Source: Paractinoplanes lichenicola (GTDB lineage Bacteria > Actinomycetota > Actinomycetes > Mycobacteriales > Micromonosporaceae). Taken from it: 64,000 bases of DNA. Under the pieces are notes generated by a model, which made no database searches, was not told where the DNA came from, and worked only from the letters and a program-made list of their open reading frames with translations. How positions within the stretch are numbered: position 1 is the stretch's first letter; the number at the start of each line of letters is the position of its first letter. The position numbers were made by a program, and so were the translations under genes. Positions 28,852 to 39,498 of the stretch are shown piece by piece. The stretch is taken from NCBI RefSeq assembly GCF_016785085.1, contig NZ_JAENHO010000006.1, positions 1 to 64,000 on the forward strand, in the 5' to 3' direction.

Positions 28852-30138
28852 TTGGCCAACCCGTGGCTCGCCCTCGACGCCGGCGCCGATCCCGTCGAGC
28901 GGATGCGGCAGGTCGGGCGCGCCCACGAGCGGTTCGTGGCCGGGGAAACCGCCTCGGGCCCGGCGATGCGGTCGGTGGTGGCCGACTCCTGGCGCCGGTC
29001 GGCCGTGGCGCTGCCGAGCCCCGACGCGACGGCCCCGATCGACCTCAGCGACACCGACCTCGAGTCGTACCGGGCGGCCCACCCGCTGGCGCGCGTCCTG
29101 CCGATCTTCCGCGACCTGCTCGGCGGCCTGGCCGAGGACGGGGAGCACCTGATGGCGGTCTGTGACGCGTACGGGCGGCTGTTGTGGGTCGAGGGGACGG
29201 CCAAGGTGCTGCGCGCGGGCGAGCGGATGAACTTCGTGCCCGGCGCCCTGTGGGACGAGGCGCACGCCGGCACGAACGCGCCCGGCACGGCGCTGGCCAT
29301 CGACCACCCGTTGCAGATCTTCGCGACCGAGCACTTCAGCCGGCCGGTGCAGCGCTGGACGTGCGCGGCCGCCCCGATCCACGACCCGGCGACCGGGCGG
29401 TTGCTGGGCGCGATCGACGTGACCGGCGGCGATCACCTGGCCAACCCCCACAGCCTTGCCCTCGTACGGGCGACCGCGCTCGCCGCCGAGGCCTACTTGC
29501 GCGGCAGCCTGACGCCGGCCCCGACCGCGGGCTCGGTGGCCGCGCTCGGCCGCAACGAGGCCCTGCTGACCTTCGAGGGCCGCCGGTGGCGCCTCGGCCG
29601 CCGCCACTCCGAGCTGCTCGTGCTGCTGCTGGCCCATCCCGAGGGCAGCACGGGCGACGAGCTCGGGGTCGGGCTCTACGGCGACGACGCGAGCCCGGTC
29701 ACCGTCCGCGCCGAGCTGTCCCGGCTGCGCCGCACACTGGGGCCGGAGCTGATCGAGGCGCGGCCCTACCGGCTGCGGGCCGAGGTCGAGCCCGACTTCC
29801 GTACGGTCGTGCGGCTGCTCGAGCACGGCCGCGTCGCGCAGGCCCTGGAGGCGTACGGGGGACCGCTCCTGCCCTTCTCCGACGCCCCGGGCGTGGTCAA
29901 GCTGCGGCGGCTCGTCGACGACCGCCTGCGCGCGGCGCTGCTGGCCACCGGCGATCGCGACCTGTTGCAGAGGTGGCTGCACTCCCCGTGGGGCGCCGAC
30001 GACCTGGAGATCTGGGAGGCATACGCCCACCTCCTGCCCCCGACCGCCCCGGCCCGCCCGCTGGCCCTGACCCGGGTCGCCGAGCTTCAGCGCGAGTACG
30101 GGCTTCTTGCAACGTCTGTGCAACGTACCCGTAACTAA
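28852..30138 (+). CDS. GAF-domain transcriptional regulator of aldehyde dehydrogenase
   Basis: This is a 428-residue regulator. The N-terminal part (about residues 15-215) is AcoR-like with a GAF domain (AVCDAYGRLLWVEG; GTNAPGTALA; IDVTGGDHLANPH). The C-terminal part (about 235-330) is a winged-helix/SARP-type DNA-binding region (RRHSELLVLLLAHPEGSTG; VTVRAELSRLRRTLG). The sigma-54 AAA+ domain of AcoR is absent. A TTG at 28852 is chosen because GGAGGT lies 6 nt upstream; upstream in-frame ATGs lack such a site. It precedes the aldehyde dehydrogenase by 33 bp and probably controls it in response to an aldehyde or alcohol. Confidence 0.85.
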   Translation: MANPWLALDAGADPVERMRQVGRAHERFVAGETASGPAMRSVVADSWRRSAVALPSPDATAPIDLSDTDLESYRAAHPLARVLPIFRDLLGGLAEDGEHLMAVCDAYGRLLWVEGTAKVLRAGERMNFVPGALWDEAHAGTNAPGTALAIDHPLQIFATEHFSRPVQRWTCAAAPIHDPATGRLLGAIDVTGGDHLANPHSLALVRATALAAEAYLRGSLTPAPTAGSVAALGRNEALLTFEGRRWRLGRRHSELLVLLLAHPEGSTGDELGVGLYGDDASPVTVRAELSRLRRTLGPELIEARPYRLRAEVEPDFRTVVRLLEHGRVAQALEAYGGPLLPFSDAPGVVKLRRLVDDRLRAALLATGDRDLLQRWLHSPWGADDLEIWEAYAHLLPPTAPARPLALTRVAELQREYGLLATSVQRTRN

Positions 30139-30144
30139 CGTCGG

Positions 30145-30163
30145 CCGTACCCCATTGGTACGG
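30145..30163 (+). promoter_or_regulatory. inverted repeat overlapping the aldehyde dehydrogenase ribosome site
   Basis: CCGTACC-N5-GGTACGG is a perfect 7-bp inverted repeat. Its last two bases are the first two of the GGAGG ribosome site for the gene starting at 30172. It could be an operator or an RNA hairpin that limits translation. Confidence 0.5.
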
Positions 30164-30171
30164 AGGCAGGC

Positions 30172-31695
<1,524 letters not shown>

Positions 31696-31699
31696 GCCG

Positions 31700-32071
31700 A
31701 TGGCCACCAGGGTTGATGTCACTCCCGCGGCTGCCGACCTCATGCGGCAGCTGCGGGACCAGCACGGTCCGCTGATGTTCCACCAGTCCGGCGGTTGCTG
31801 CGACGGCAGCTCGCCGATGTGCTATCTGGAGGGCGAGTTCCGTACGGGCAAGTCCGATGTGCTGCTCGAGGCCCTGAAGATCGACGGGGTGCCCGAGCCG
31901 ATCACGTTCTGGATGTCGGCCTCGCAGTTCGAGCTCTGGAAGCACACGCACCTGACGGTGGACGTGGTTCGCGGGCGCGGCTCCGGCTTCTCGCTGGAGG
32001 CGCCCGAGGGCGTACGGTTCCTGATCCGATCGCGCCTGCTCACCGAGCAGGAGCTCGCCGAATTGTCCTGA
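31700..32071 (+). CDS. DUF779 protein, aldehyde dehydrogenase partner
   Basis: This is a 123-residue protein with the DUF779 core: MFHQSGGCCDGSSPMCY (three Cys), then FWMSASQFELWKHTHL and a C-terminal FSLEAPEGVRFLIRSR. Genes of this family regularly follow ExaC/AldB-type dehydrogenases, as here with 4 bp between them. The biochemical role is not known to me. The Cys cluster suggests metal or Fe-S binding, which is inference. Confidence 0.9.
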   Translation: MATRVDVTPAAADLMRQLRDQHGPLMFHQSGGCCDGSSPMCYLEGEFRTGKSDVLLEALKIDGVPEPITFWMSASQFELWKHTHLTVDVVRGRGSGFSLEAPEGVRFLIRSRLLTEQELAELS

Positions 32072-32118
32072 TCGGAGCCGATCGGGATCATTTGAGACTG
32101 GCCACAATCTGATCCGCG

Positions 32119-32160
32119 CGCCGCCGTCGTCCCGTATCAATGGGAGACGGCGGCGTTTTT
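32119..32160 (+). terminator. intrinsic terminator of the aldehyde dehydrogenase unit
   Basis: Arms 32119-32128 and 32146-32155 pair perfectly over 10 bp, with additional pairing inside, and are followed directly by five T residues. It lies 47 bases past the DUF779 stop. Confidence 0.9.
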
Positions 32161-32414
32161 CGTGCCGCCGCCCCGCCCTGCCGCCGACCCCCGAGGAAAG
32201 AGTGCGACCCCCCTCCGCCCACCAGCTTCTGGCCGCCCTGCACGCCCTGGACCGCCGCGCAATGGCACTCACCCGCAGGGTGCTCAAATCGGTCCGAAAC
32301 GGCGACGAACGGCCGGTTGACGTCTCCCCTGACCGTGCCGAATCCCGCCGGGAGGTGGCGGTTCGAGGCTTCCGAGCGGCAATGTCGGCAGCCGGACGGC
32401 AGAGGGAGGCTGTG

Positions 32415-33266
32415 ATGCGGATGTCACGCGCCAGGAAGGCGGTTCTGCTCGGCGTCGTGCTGCTGGCGGTGGGACTGACCGGGCGCGCGTCGGCCGAGAC
32501 GCGCCTGCCCGAGGCCGGCCCGCCGGTCGCCGCGCCCGCGGTGTCGCCGTCGGCGGCCGCGCCCACCACCAAGCCGGCCGCCCCGGCCAAGACGGCCAAG
32601 CCCAAGCCGAAGAAAACCAAGCAGCCGACCGCCCGCAAGGTCGTCAACCCCCGGTTCGCCGGGCCCGCGGGCAGCCACGTGCTCACCGGCACCAAGGGCG
32701 TCGCGCTCACGTTCGACGACGGCCCCGACCCGGCCGAGACGCCGAAGCTGCTCAGGCTCCTGGCCAAGCATCACGTCAAGGCCACGTTCTGCCTGGTCGG
32801 CAGCAACGCGCAGCGGCACCCGGAGCTGGTGCGGCAGATCGTCGCGGGCGGTCACACGCTCTGCAACCACACCTGGAACCACAGCCTCAAGCTGGGCAAG
32901 GACCCGGCCGGCAAGATCCGGGCCGACCTGCAGCGCACCAACGCGGCGATCCTCAGGGCCGCACCCAAGGCAAAGATCAAGTATTTCCGCGCGCCCGGCG
33001 GCAACTTCACGCCGCGGCTGGTGGCGGTGGCCGGGCAGCTGAAGATGACGTCGATCTACTGGGAGGTCGACCCGCGCGACTGGAGCCACCGCAAGGGCGA
33101 AAGCAGCGCGGCCCACCAGGCCAAGGTCATCTCCAGCATCACGCGGCACTGCCGGCCGGGCGCGATCGTGCTGTCGCACGACTACGCGCAGCCGGACACC
33201 ATCGCGGCGTACAAGAAGCTCATCCCGTGGCTCAAGAAGCGCTACACGCTCGTCGCGCTGCCGTAG
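32415..33266 (+). CDS. secreted polysaccharide deacetylase (NodB family)
   Basis: This is a 283-residue exported CE4 deacetylase. The signal peptide is at about residues 1-28, then a Pro/Lys/Ala-rich linker (about 35-78) and the NodB domain (about 90-283). Catalytic motifs are all present: TFDDGPDP, NHTWNH, FRAPGGNF, DPRDW and IVLSHD. GAGGGAGG lies 5 nt before the ATG at 32415, which decides the start over an upstream ATG. It probably deacetylates peptidoglycan or another surface glycan. Its stop codon directly abuts that of the convergent DUF3499 gene. Confidence 0.94.
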   Translation: MRMSRARKAVLLGVVLLAVGLTGRASAETRLPEAGPPVAAPAVSPSAAAPTTKPAAPAKTAKPKPKKTKQPTARKVVNPRFAGPAGSHVLTGTKGVALTFDDGPDPAETPKLLRLLAKHHVKATFCLVGSNAQRHPELVRQIVAGGHTLCNHTWNHSLKLGKDPAGKIRADLQRTNAAILRAAPKAKIKYFRAPGGNFTPRLVAVAGQLKMTSIYWEVDPRDWSHRKGESSAAHQAKVISSITRHCRPGAIVLSHDYAQPDTIAAYKKLIPWLKKRYTLVALP

Positions 33267-33635
33267 CTAGTGCGAAGGTGGGATGACCCTCAAGTGACCC
33301 CTGCGGCCCGTCTGGTGGCCGGGGACACGCTCCTCGTCGTCGGTGCGCGGGGGCGGCGCCGGCGGGCGGGCCGCCTCGCGCACGGCGTCGGCCAGGGCGA
33401 CCAGGTCGTCGGTGGTGGGCGGCGGCGGGGCGAAATCGCCGTCGTGCCGGACGAGCTCCCAGCCTCGGGGGGCGGTGAGGCTGCGGGCGTGCGGCTCGCA
33501 CAAGTCGTACGTGTGGGGTTCGGCGAAGGCCGCCAGGGGGCCGACGACCGCCGTGGAGTCGCTGTAGACGTAGGTCAGCGTGGCGACCGCCTGTCGGGGA
33601 CAGCCGTTCCGGGAGCAACGCCGTGGTGACCTCAC
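33267..33635 (-). CDS. DUF3499 family protein
   Basis: This is a 122-residue protein with the conserved DUF3499 N terminus: RRCSRNGCPRQAVATLTYVY, then DSTAVVGPLA and YDLCEPHARSLTAPRGWELV. The C-x4-C and C-x2-H residues suggest a zinc site. The C-terminal third is variable and charged. Function is unknown. The family sits near whiB in mycobacteria (Rv3258c), as here. Confidence 0.93.
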   Translation of the reverse strand: MRSPRRCSRNGCPRQAVATLTYVYSDSTAVVGPLAAFAEPHTYDLCEPHARSLTAPRGWELVRHDGDFAPPPPTTDDLVALADAVREAARPPAPPPRTDDEERVPGHQTGRRGHLRVIPPSH

Positions 33636-33841
33636 GGCGGCACGTTATCTCTCCGAGCGCCCGCGTGGGGGCCGAAGCCCCGCGACACGCCGACCCACGA
33701 TGCATCACGATTCGGCCATGACGGCCCGACACGCCGCCCCCGATGGGGCGAATTACCGGCGTACGCCCCCGTTGGGACGAATCAACAACGCCGCAACTCC
33801 TCTGCCGCCGTGTCACACCGTCGGAGGACTAGAGTTGCGGA

Positions 33842-34321
33842 GTGACCACCAGTCCCGAACGCCGCCGCACCGATCCTTCCCGGGCGGCGCGCAAGGCCGG
33901 GCCGGGACACCCCGCGCGCCGCGACCGGCACGGCCGGGGTCTGCGGGGCCGGCTGGTGCCGGCCACCGTTCCCCTCGCCCGCACAAAAGCAGAGATCTTC
34001 GACGACCTGGTGCTCGACACGGTCGAGCAGCTCGAGCGGCGCTACGCCAAGGAGCTGGCCGGTGTCGAGTTCGCGGTCGAGGACGTGCCGCCCGAGCTCA
34101 ACGTCTACGACTCCGACGTGCTCGAGGACGGCGAGGTGCCGCTGGCCCGGCTGTTGCCCGGTCGTCCCGGCCGGCAGGAGCTTCCCCCACGGATCGTGCT
34201 CTACCGGCGGCCGCTGGAATTCCGGGCGATGGACCGCGAGGACCTCGCCGACCTCGTCCACGATGTGATCATCGAGCAGGTCGCCAACCTGCTCGGGGTG
34301 GATCCTGATGAGCTCTCTTAA
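33842..34321 (+). CDS. zincin-like metallopeptidase-family protein, active site lost
   Basis: This is a 159-residue protein of the metallopeptidase-like family next to whiB in actinobacteria (Rv3259 position). The conserved regions are FDDLVLDTVEQLERRY, FAVEDVPP and RIVLYRRPLEFRA. The place of the zinc motif HExxH holds EQVAN in VIIEQVANLLGVDPDEL, so none of the three catalytic residues remains. The protein is therefore predicted to be a non-peptidase. The start at GTG 33842 is uncertain because GGAGG is about 14 nt upstream. It overlaps the whiB stop by 4 bp. Confidence 0.85.
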   Translation: MTTSPERRRTDPSRAARKAGPGHPARRDRHGRGLRGRLVPATVPLARTKAEIFDDLVLDTVEQLERRYAKELAGVEFAVEDVPPELNVYDSDVLEDGEVPLARLLPGRPGRQELPPRIVLYRRPLEFRAMDREDLADLVHDVIIEQVANLLGVDPDELS

Positions 34322-34575
34322 GCCACGCGCCGCTTGAGCTTGCGGCGCTCCCGCTCGGACAGTCCACCCCAGATACCGAAACGCTCGTCGTGGCCCAGTG
34401 CGTATTCGAGGCACTCGGCCTTGACCTCACAGCGACCACAGATCCGCTTCGCCTCCCGGGTGGAGCCCCCCTTCTCCGGGAAGAAGGCTTCCGGGTCGGT
34501 CTGCGAACACAGCGCCCGCTCCTGCCACTCGGGCGCGTCCCCGAGCAGGTCGACCCCTTCAACCTGCGCTTCCAT
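34318..34575 (-). CDS. whiB: WhiB-family Fe-S regulator (WhiB/WhiB2 type)
   Basis: This is an 85-residue WhiB protein from the ATG at 34575 (GGGAGG 7 nt upstream). The four cluster ligands are in ALCSQ, ICGRC (two) and ECLEY. GIWGGLSERERRKLKRR is the DNA-binding turn. QTDPEAFFPEKGGSTREAK identifies the WhiB/WhiB2 (WhmD) type, which controls septation with WhiA in Streptomyces sporulation and division in mycobacteria. The Mtb counterpart Rv3260c has the same neighbours. A perfect palindrome lies 121 bp upstream of its start. Confidence 0.96.
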   Translation of the reverse strand: MEAQVEGVDLLGDAPEWQERALCSQTDPEAFFPEKGGSTREAKRICGRCEVKAECLEYALGHDERFGIWGGLSERERRKLKRRVA

Positions 34576-34695
34576 CGGCGTGCCTCCCAATTTCCGCGCC
34601 GGCAACAATGCCGGCGCTGACCCCCCACGCACGCAGCGTGTTATTTGTGAGCAGAGTTCGCATTCACGACTTCCTCACTCACAACCCCACCGAAA

Positions 34696-34709
34696 TTACA
34701 CGCGTGTAA
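34696..34709. promoter_or_regulatory. 14-bp perfect palindrome in the whiB promoter region
   Basis: TTACACGCGTGTAA lies in the 285-bp non-coding region between whiB and fbiC, 121-134 bp upstream of the whiB start. The TNAC/GTNA halves resemble a BldD box, but the spacer is 6 nt instead of the usual 5. No other regulatory motif was found in the region. Confidence 0.55.
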
Positions 34710-34860
34710 GACGTGCGTCGTCAAGCCGAACCTGATAAATAGGCCCGTTTCCCCGGCGCGCCCCCGGCGCGTCGTGGTCCCGTTCCTGCCATATCTCTCC
34801 GGGGCACCGGAAAGTAACGCAGCCAGGCCCGCCTGCGTCCAATTTAACCCGATTTGTGAT

Positions 34861-37371
34861 CTAGCGTCGACCGTAGGTTGTCGTCCGCTCCACGGCCGGG
34901 CGACCCGCGGTTGCCGCGAGTTCCTTCAGCTCAGCGACTGTTCGTGCCGATCCGTGCTCGGAGCCCGCCATACGCGAGATGGTTTCCTCCATCAGGGTGC
35001 CGCCAAGATCATTGCAGCCCCCGTTGAGCATTACCTGAGTGCCTTCGTCGCCCAGCTTCACCCACGAGCACTGGATGTTGTCGATGCGGCCGTGCAGCAG
35101 GACCCGGGCCATCGCGTGCACGACCCTGTTCTCCCGCCAGCTCGCCCCGTTGCGCGCGATGCCGGCCAGGTAGATCGGCGCGTTGGTGTGAATGAACGGC
35201 AGCGCCACGAACTCGGTGAAGCCATCCGTACGGTCCTGGATGCCGGCCAGCACCCGGAAGTGGCCGAGCCACTGCCGCGGGTGGTCGACGTGGCCGTACA
35301 TCATGGTCGAGCTCGACCGGATGCCCAGCTCGTGGGCGGTGCTGACGACGTCGACCCAGGCGCTGGCCGGGAGCTTGCCCTTGGTCAGCACCCAGCGCAC
35401 CTCGTCGTCGAGGATCTCGGCCGCCGTGCCGGGGATCGTGCCCAGCCCGGCCTCCTTGAGCTCGGCCAGCCACTCCCGCACCGGGACGCCGGCCTTGGCC
35501 GCGGCGGTGACGATCTCCATCGGCGAATACGCGTGGACGTGCATGCCGGGGACGCGCTGCTTGACGGCCCGCACCAGATCGGCATACGCCGTCACGGGCA
35601 TCTTGGGGTCGATGCCGCCCTGCATGCAGACCTCGGACGCGCCGTCCGCCCAGGCCTGCTCGGCCCGCTCGGCCACCTGGTCGACCGAGAGGCGATAGGC
35701 GTCGGCGTCCTTCTCGCGCTGGGCGAACGCGCAGAACCGGCACCCGACGTAGCAGACGTTGGTGAAGTTGATGTTGCGGTTCACCACGTACGTGATGTCG
35801 TCGCCGTTGACCTGTTTGCGCAGGTCGTCGGCGATGCGGGCGAGCTCGTCGAGGGCCTCACCGTCGGCGTTGAACAGCGCCATCGCGGCGTCCTCGTGCT
35901 CGGGCAGCAGCAGCTTCGCCGGGTCGGAGGCGGCCAGCTTGAGGCCCGCGAGCACGTCCTGCGGCAGGCTGGCCCGCGTGTCGGTGGTGATGTGCGCGGC
36001 GACCTCGCTCCAGTCGCCGTAGACATGATCGAAGTCGGATCGGCGGTCGGCCGTGCGGCCCTCGCTGTCGATCGTGGCGAACAGATCAGTCCGGCCCGAG
36101 CCGTACGCGTCGTCGGGCTCCTGCCAGGGGCGGCCCACCACCTCGGCGTCCTCGCGGGCCAGCCCGTCGGGGCCGGCCAGCGCGGCCACGTGGGCCGCGA
36201 GCCGGGGATCGAGCCAGCCCTCGGCGCCGCGGCGGACGTACTCCGGATAGATCGTCAGGCGCTCGCGCAACTCGAAGCCCGCGTCGGCCGACCGGGCCCG
36301 CAGCAGGTCGATCTGGGGCCACGGGCGCTCGGGGTTGACGTGGTCGGGGGTGACCGGCGAGACGCCGCCCCAGTCGTCGATGCCGGCCCGCAGCAGCAGC
36401 GAGAACTCGGCGTCGATCAGATTGGGCGGGGCCTGCACCCGGGCCCGGGGACCCATGATGATGCGGCCCACGGCCACCGTGGCGGCCAGCTCGCGCAGCT
36501 CGGCGTCGGGCATGCCGCGCATCGCCGTGTCGGGCTTGGCGCGGAAGTTCTGGATGATGAGCTCTTGGATGTGCCCGAACTCGCGGGCCGTGCGGCGCAT
36601 CGCGAACAGCGCGTCGACCCGCTCGGCCGGGGTCTCGCCGATGCCGATCAGGATGCCCGTGGTGAACGGCACGCCCACGCGGCCGGCGTCGTCGAGCACC
36701 CTCAACCGTACGGCGGGCTCTTTGTCGGGGGAACCGTAATGCGGGCCGCCGGGCTCGGACCACAGCCGGGTCGCCGTGGTCTCGAGCATCATGCCCATGC
36801 TGGGCGCGACCGGCTTCAGGCGCTGCAGCTCGGCCCAGCTCATCACGCCCGGGTTGAGATGCGGCAGCAGGCCGGTCTCCTCGAGCACGGCGATCGCGCA
36901 GGCGCGCACGTAGTCGAGGGTGGAGTCGTAACCGCGCTCGTCGAGCCACTGCCGGGCCGCGGGCCAGCGCTCCTCGGGCCGGTCGCCCAGCGTGAACAGG
37001 GCCTCCTTGCAGCCCTGGGCGGCGCCCTGGCGAGCGATCTCGAGCACCTCGTCGCGCTCGAGGAAGGCCGCGGGCAGCCGATGCGGCACCGTGGCGAACG
37101 TGCAGTAGTGACACCTGTCCTGGCAGAGCCGGGTCAGGGGGATGAAGACCTTGCGGGAATACGTCACCACGCCCGGGCGGCCGGCCTCGCGCAGACCCGC
37201 GTCGCGCACGTTGCCGGCGATCGTCAGCAACTCGTCGAACTGGTCGCCGGTCGCGGCCAGCAGGGCCGTCGCCTCCTCGGCGTCGACCGCCTTGCCGTCG
37301 GCGGCGCGGCGCAGGGCGCGCCGGATGCTCGCTTCTGTGGGCCCTTTACCGACCGTGTTGACCTCTGCCAC
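34861..37371 (-). CDS. fbiC: FO synthase, fused CofG-CofH
   Basis: FbiC makes 7,8-didemethyl-8-hydroxy-5-deazariboflavin (FO), the chromophore of coenzyme F420, from tyrosine and a flavin precursor. The 836-residue protein carries two radical-SAM domains. The N-terminal CofG-like domain has [10 protein letters not shown] near residue 83; the C-terminal CofH-like domain has [12 protein letters not shown] near residue 545. Each has the C-x3-C-x2-C cluster motif. The actinobacterial fusion length is normal. fbiA and fbiB follow on the opposite strand. Confidence 0.97.
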   Translation of the reverse strand: MAEVNTVGKGPTEASIRRALRRAADGKAVDAEEATALLAATGDQFDELLTIAGNVRDAGLREAGRPGVVTYSRKVFIPLTRLCQDRCHYCTFATVPHRLPAAFLERDEVLEIARQGAAQGCKEALFTLGDRPEERWPAARQWLDERGYDSTLDYVRACAIAVLEETGLLPHLNPGVMSWAELQRLKPVAPSMGMMLETTATRLWSEPGGPHYGSPDKEPAVRLRVLDDAGRVGVPFTTGILIGIGETPAERVDALFAMRRTAREFGHIQELIIQNFRAKPDTAMRGMPDAELRELAATVAVGRIIMGPRARVQAPPNLIDAEFSLLLRAGIDDWGGVSPVTPDHVNPERPWPQIDLLRARSADAGFELRERLTIYPEYVRRGAEGWLDPRLAAHVAALAGPDGLAREDAEVVGRPWQEPDDAYGSGRTDLFATIDSEGRTADRRSDFDHVYGDWSEVAAHITTDTRASLPQDVLAGLKLAASDPAKLLLPEHEDAAMALFNADGEALDELARIADDLRKQVNGDDITYVVNRNINFTNVCYVGCRFCAFAQREKDADAYRLSVDQVAERAEQAWADGASEVCMQGGIDPKMPVTAYADLVRAVKQRVPGMHVHAYSPMEIVTAAAKAGVPVREWLAELKEAGLGTIPGTAAEILDDEVRWVLTKGKLPASAWVDVVSTAHELGIRSSSTMMYGHVDHPRQWLGHFRVLAGIQDRTDGFTEFVALPFIHTNAPIYLAGIARNGASWRENRVVHAMARVLLHGRIDNIQCSWVKLGDEGTQVMLNGGCNDLGGTLMEETISRMAGSEHGSARTVAELKELAATAGRPAVERTTTYGRR

Positions 37372-37397
37372 CCCAGCAGCCTAGGCCGGAAACCCGG

Positions 37398-37426
37398 CGG
37401 TTGCCCCGGGCGAACCGGGGCAACCG
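37398..37426 (-). terminator. terminator hairpin between the Pro-rich membrane gene and fbiC
   Basis: A perfect 12-bp inverted repeat (37398-37409 with 37415-37426) with loop GCGAA lies 20 bases past the stop of the gene ending at 37446 and before the fbiC start. It has no T-run. Confidence 0.75.
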
Positions 37427-37445
37427 CAGTGGCATAGGACACGAG

Positions 37446-38402
37446 TCAGCGGCGCGGCGGGTCCTCGTCGGCCGGTCCGAAGCCGGGACGGTCCTCCGAG
37501 ATTTTCTCGGTGCGGTCGTCGCCCGGGTGTGGCGCGTCGGGCGCTGTCCGGGTCGGCTCGGTGAAATTGGGGAACGCCGTCGTGGGCGCGGGGTGCGGCG
37601 GCTGGCCCGGCTGCGGGACGAAGGGGCCGGGCGGGCCCGAGGCCGGTGGCGCGGGCGGGGCCGACGCGGGCATCGGGACGGCGGACTGGTTCCAGGCCGG
37701 CGGCCGCTGCGGGTAGCCCGGCTGGGGCTGGCCCGGCTGGGGCTGGCCCGGCTGGGGCTGGCCGTACTGCGGGGGCTGCGGGTAGCCCGGCGGCGGGTAG
37801 CTGCCCGGGGCGAAGCCCGGCTGCTGCTGCGGCGGGGGGCCGTAACCCGGCTGGCCCGGGTAGGTGCCCGGCTGCCCGTACGCCGGCTGGCCGTAGACGC
37901 CCGGCTGCTGCTTGGGCTTGGCCACCTGGAACAGGCCCTGCCAGAGGCGGAACGTCGCATAGGCCGCCACGCCGAGCACGGCCAGCCACGCCGCGCGCAC
38001 CAGCAGCTCCTCGAAGGCGATCCGCGCGCCGTTGTTGCTGGCGTGGTTGATCAGGCCGATCAGCAGGCCGAACAGCACGCCGAAGAGCGCCATCACCGCG
38101 TACTCCACCACGGCGATCAGCGTGATCAGCGACGCCTTGGGGTGGCGCGGCTGCACCAGGACGGCCAGCAGCACCGCGGCCAGCGGCATGAACACGGTGG
38201 CCGTGTTGACGAAGCCGTAGAAGCTGTCCTGCGTGCGATAGCCGAACTGGTTCTCGCCGTCCGGGATCAGCCGGATGACGGCCACGAAGAGCAGCAGGGC
38301 GGGGGCGCCGACAAGCGCGTACGCCGCGAGATCACGCAGCGGGCGGAGGAACTGCCCCGCCGATTTGCCCTCGCCCGGCGCGGGCTGCGGTTGGCTGGTC
38401 AC
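37446..38402 (-). CDS. membrane protein with Pro/Gln-rich cytoplasmic-type tail
   Basis: This is a 318-residue protein. About five hydrophobic segments lie between residues 22 and 160, followed by a tail rich in Pro, Gly, Gln and Tyr with GQPQP repeats (about 170-245). The end is acidic (DDRTEKISEDRPGF). The GTG at 38402 has GGGAGAAG upstream. Function is unknown; such tails are common in actinobacterial membrane proteins. DRTEKI resembles the DPDRTQTI motif of the 1059-residue protein at 46782. It is divergent from fbiA, 111 bp away. Confidence 0.8.
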   Translation of the reverse strand: MTSQPQPAPGEGKSAGQFLRPLRDLAAYALVGAPALLLFVAVIRLIPDGENQFGYRTQDSFYGFVNTATVFMPLAAVLLAVLVQPRHPKASLITLIAVVEYAVMALFGVLFGLLIGLINHASNNGARIAFEELLVRAAWLAVLGVAAYATFRLWQGLFQVAKPKQQPGVYGQPAYGQPGTYPGQPGYGPPPQQQPGFAPGSYPPPGYPQPPQYGQPQPGQPQPGQPQPGYPQRPPAWNQSAVPMPASAPPAPPASGPPGPFVPQPGQPPHPAPTTAFPNFTEPTRTAPDAPHPGDDRTEKISEDRPGFGPADEDPPRR

Positions 38403-38513
38403 GGAACTTCTCCCTGATGACGGTGGGTGAGGTCGGCTAAGGGTAGACCGGTCTCGCACGCGCTCCGATACCCGGCGGCGCGTTCTGTCATACGTGTGCG
38501 GGAGGATGGCGGC

Positions 38514-39470
38514 ATGCGGATCGTGGTCCTCTCCGGCGGCATCGGCGGCGCGAAGTTCCTGGCCGGCGTGCGCGCCCATGCCCGCGGCCTCGGCGCCGAG
38601 GTCACCGCCGTGGTCAACGTCGGCGACGACGTGCGCATGCACGGCCTGCAGATCTGCCCCGACCTCGACAGCGTGATGTACACGCTGGGCGGCGCGCACG
38701 ACCCCGAGCGCGGCTGGGGCCGGGTCGGCGAGAGCTGGGTGGTCAAGGAGGAGCTGGCGGCCTACGGCGCCGAGCCGTCGTGGTTCGGCCTGGGTGACAA
38801 AGACACGGCCACCCACCTCGTACGCACCCGGATGCTCGCCGCCGGCTATCCGCTGTCGCAGGTCACGGCCGCGCTGTGCGCCCGCTGGCAGCCCGGGGTG
38901 ACGCTGCTGCCGGCCACCGACGACCGCCTCGAGACCCACGTGGTGGTCGACGTCGAGGGCGGGCGCAAGGCGATCCACTTCCAGGAGTGGTGGGTGCGCT
39001 ATCGGGGGGACCTGCCGACCCACCGGTTCGTCTTCGTCGGGGCCGACGCGGCCCAACCGGCGCCCGGCGTGCTCGAGGCGATCGCCGGGGCCGACGTGGT
39101 GCTGGTCGCGCCGAGCAATCCGGTGGTCAGCATCGCCCCGATCCTGGCCGTCTCCGCGATCCGTGACGCCGTGGCCACCGGCCCGGCCCCGGTCGTCGGG
39201 GTCTCCCCCATCATCGGCGACTCCCCGATCCGCGGCATGGCCGACAAATGCCTGAACACGCTGGAGATCGAGGTCACGGCGGCGGGCGTCGGCGGGCTCT
39301 ATGCGGCTCGCTCCGGCGGCGGCATCCTCGACGGGTGGCTGGTCGACACGTCCGACGCCGGCGTCGAGATCCCCGGCGTCGAGACCCGCGCGGTCCCGCT
39401 GTGGATGAGCTCCGAGGAGGCCACCGCCCAGATGGTCAAGGACGCGCTCGCGCTGGCCGGCGTCGCCTGA
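38514..39470 (+). CDS. fbiA: phosphoenolpyruvate/2-phospho-L-lactate transferase (CofD)
   Basis: FbiA joins FO to a phospho-three-carbon unit; actinobacteria use phosphoenolpyruvate to give dehydro-F420-0. The 318-residue protein starts MRIVVLSGGIGGAKFLAG and has VNVGDD, SPIIGDSPIRGMADKCL and VAPSNPVVSI, all family features. GGAGG lies about 8 nt before the ATG at 38514. It leads the fbiA-fbiB-NUDIX unit. Confidence 0.97.
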   Translation: MRIVVLSGGIGGAKFLAGVRAHARGLGAEVTAVVNVGDDVRMHGLQICPDLDSVMYTLGGAHDPERGWGRVGESWVVKEELAAYGAEPSWFGLGDKDTATHLVRTRMLAAGYPLSQVTAALCARWQPGVTLLPATDDRLETHVVVDVEGGRKAIHFQEWWVRYRGDLPTHRFVFVGADAAQPAPGVLEAIAGADVVLVAPSNPVVSIAPILAVSAIRDAVATGPAPVVGVSPIIGDSPIRGMADKCLNTLEIEVTAAGVGGLYAARSGGGILDGWLVDTSDAGVEIPGVETRAVPLWMSSEEATAQMVKDALALAGVA

Positions 39471-39498
39471 GATCACGTTTCGCAGAGGGGACGCAACA

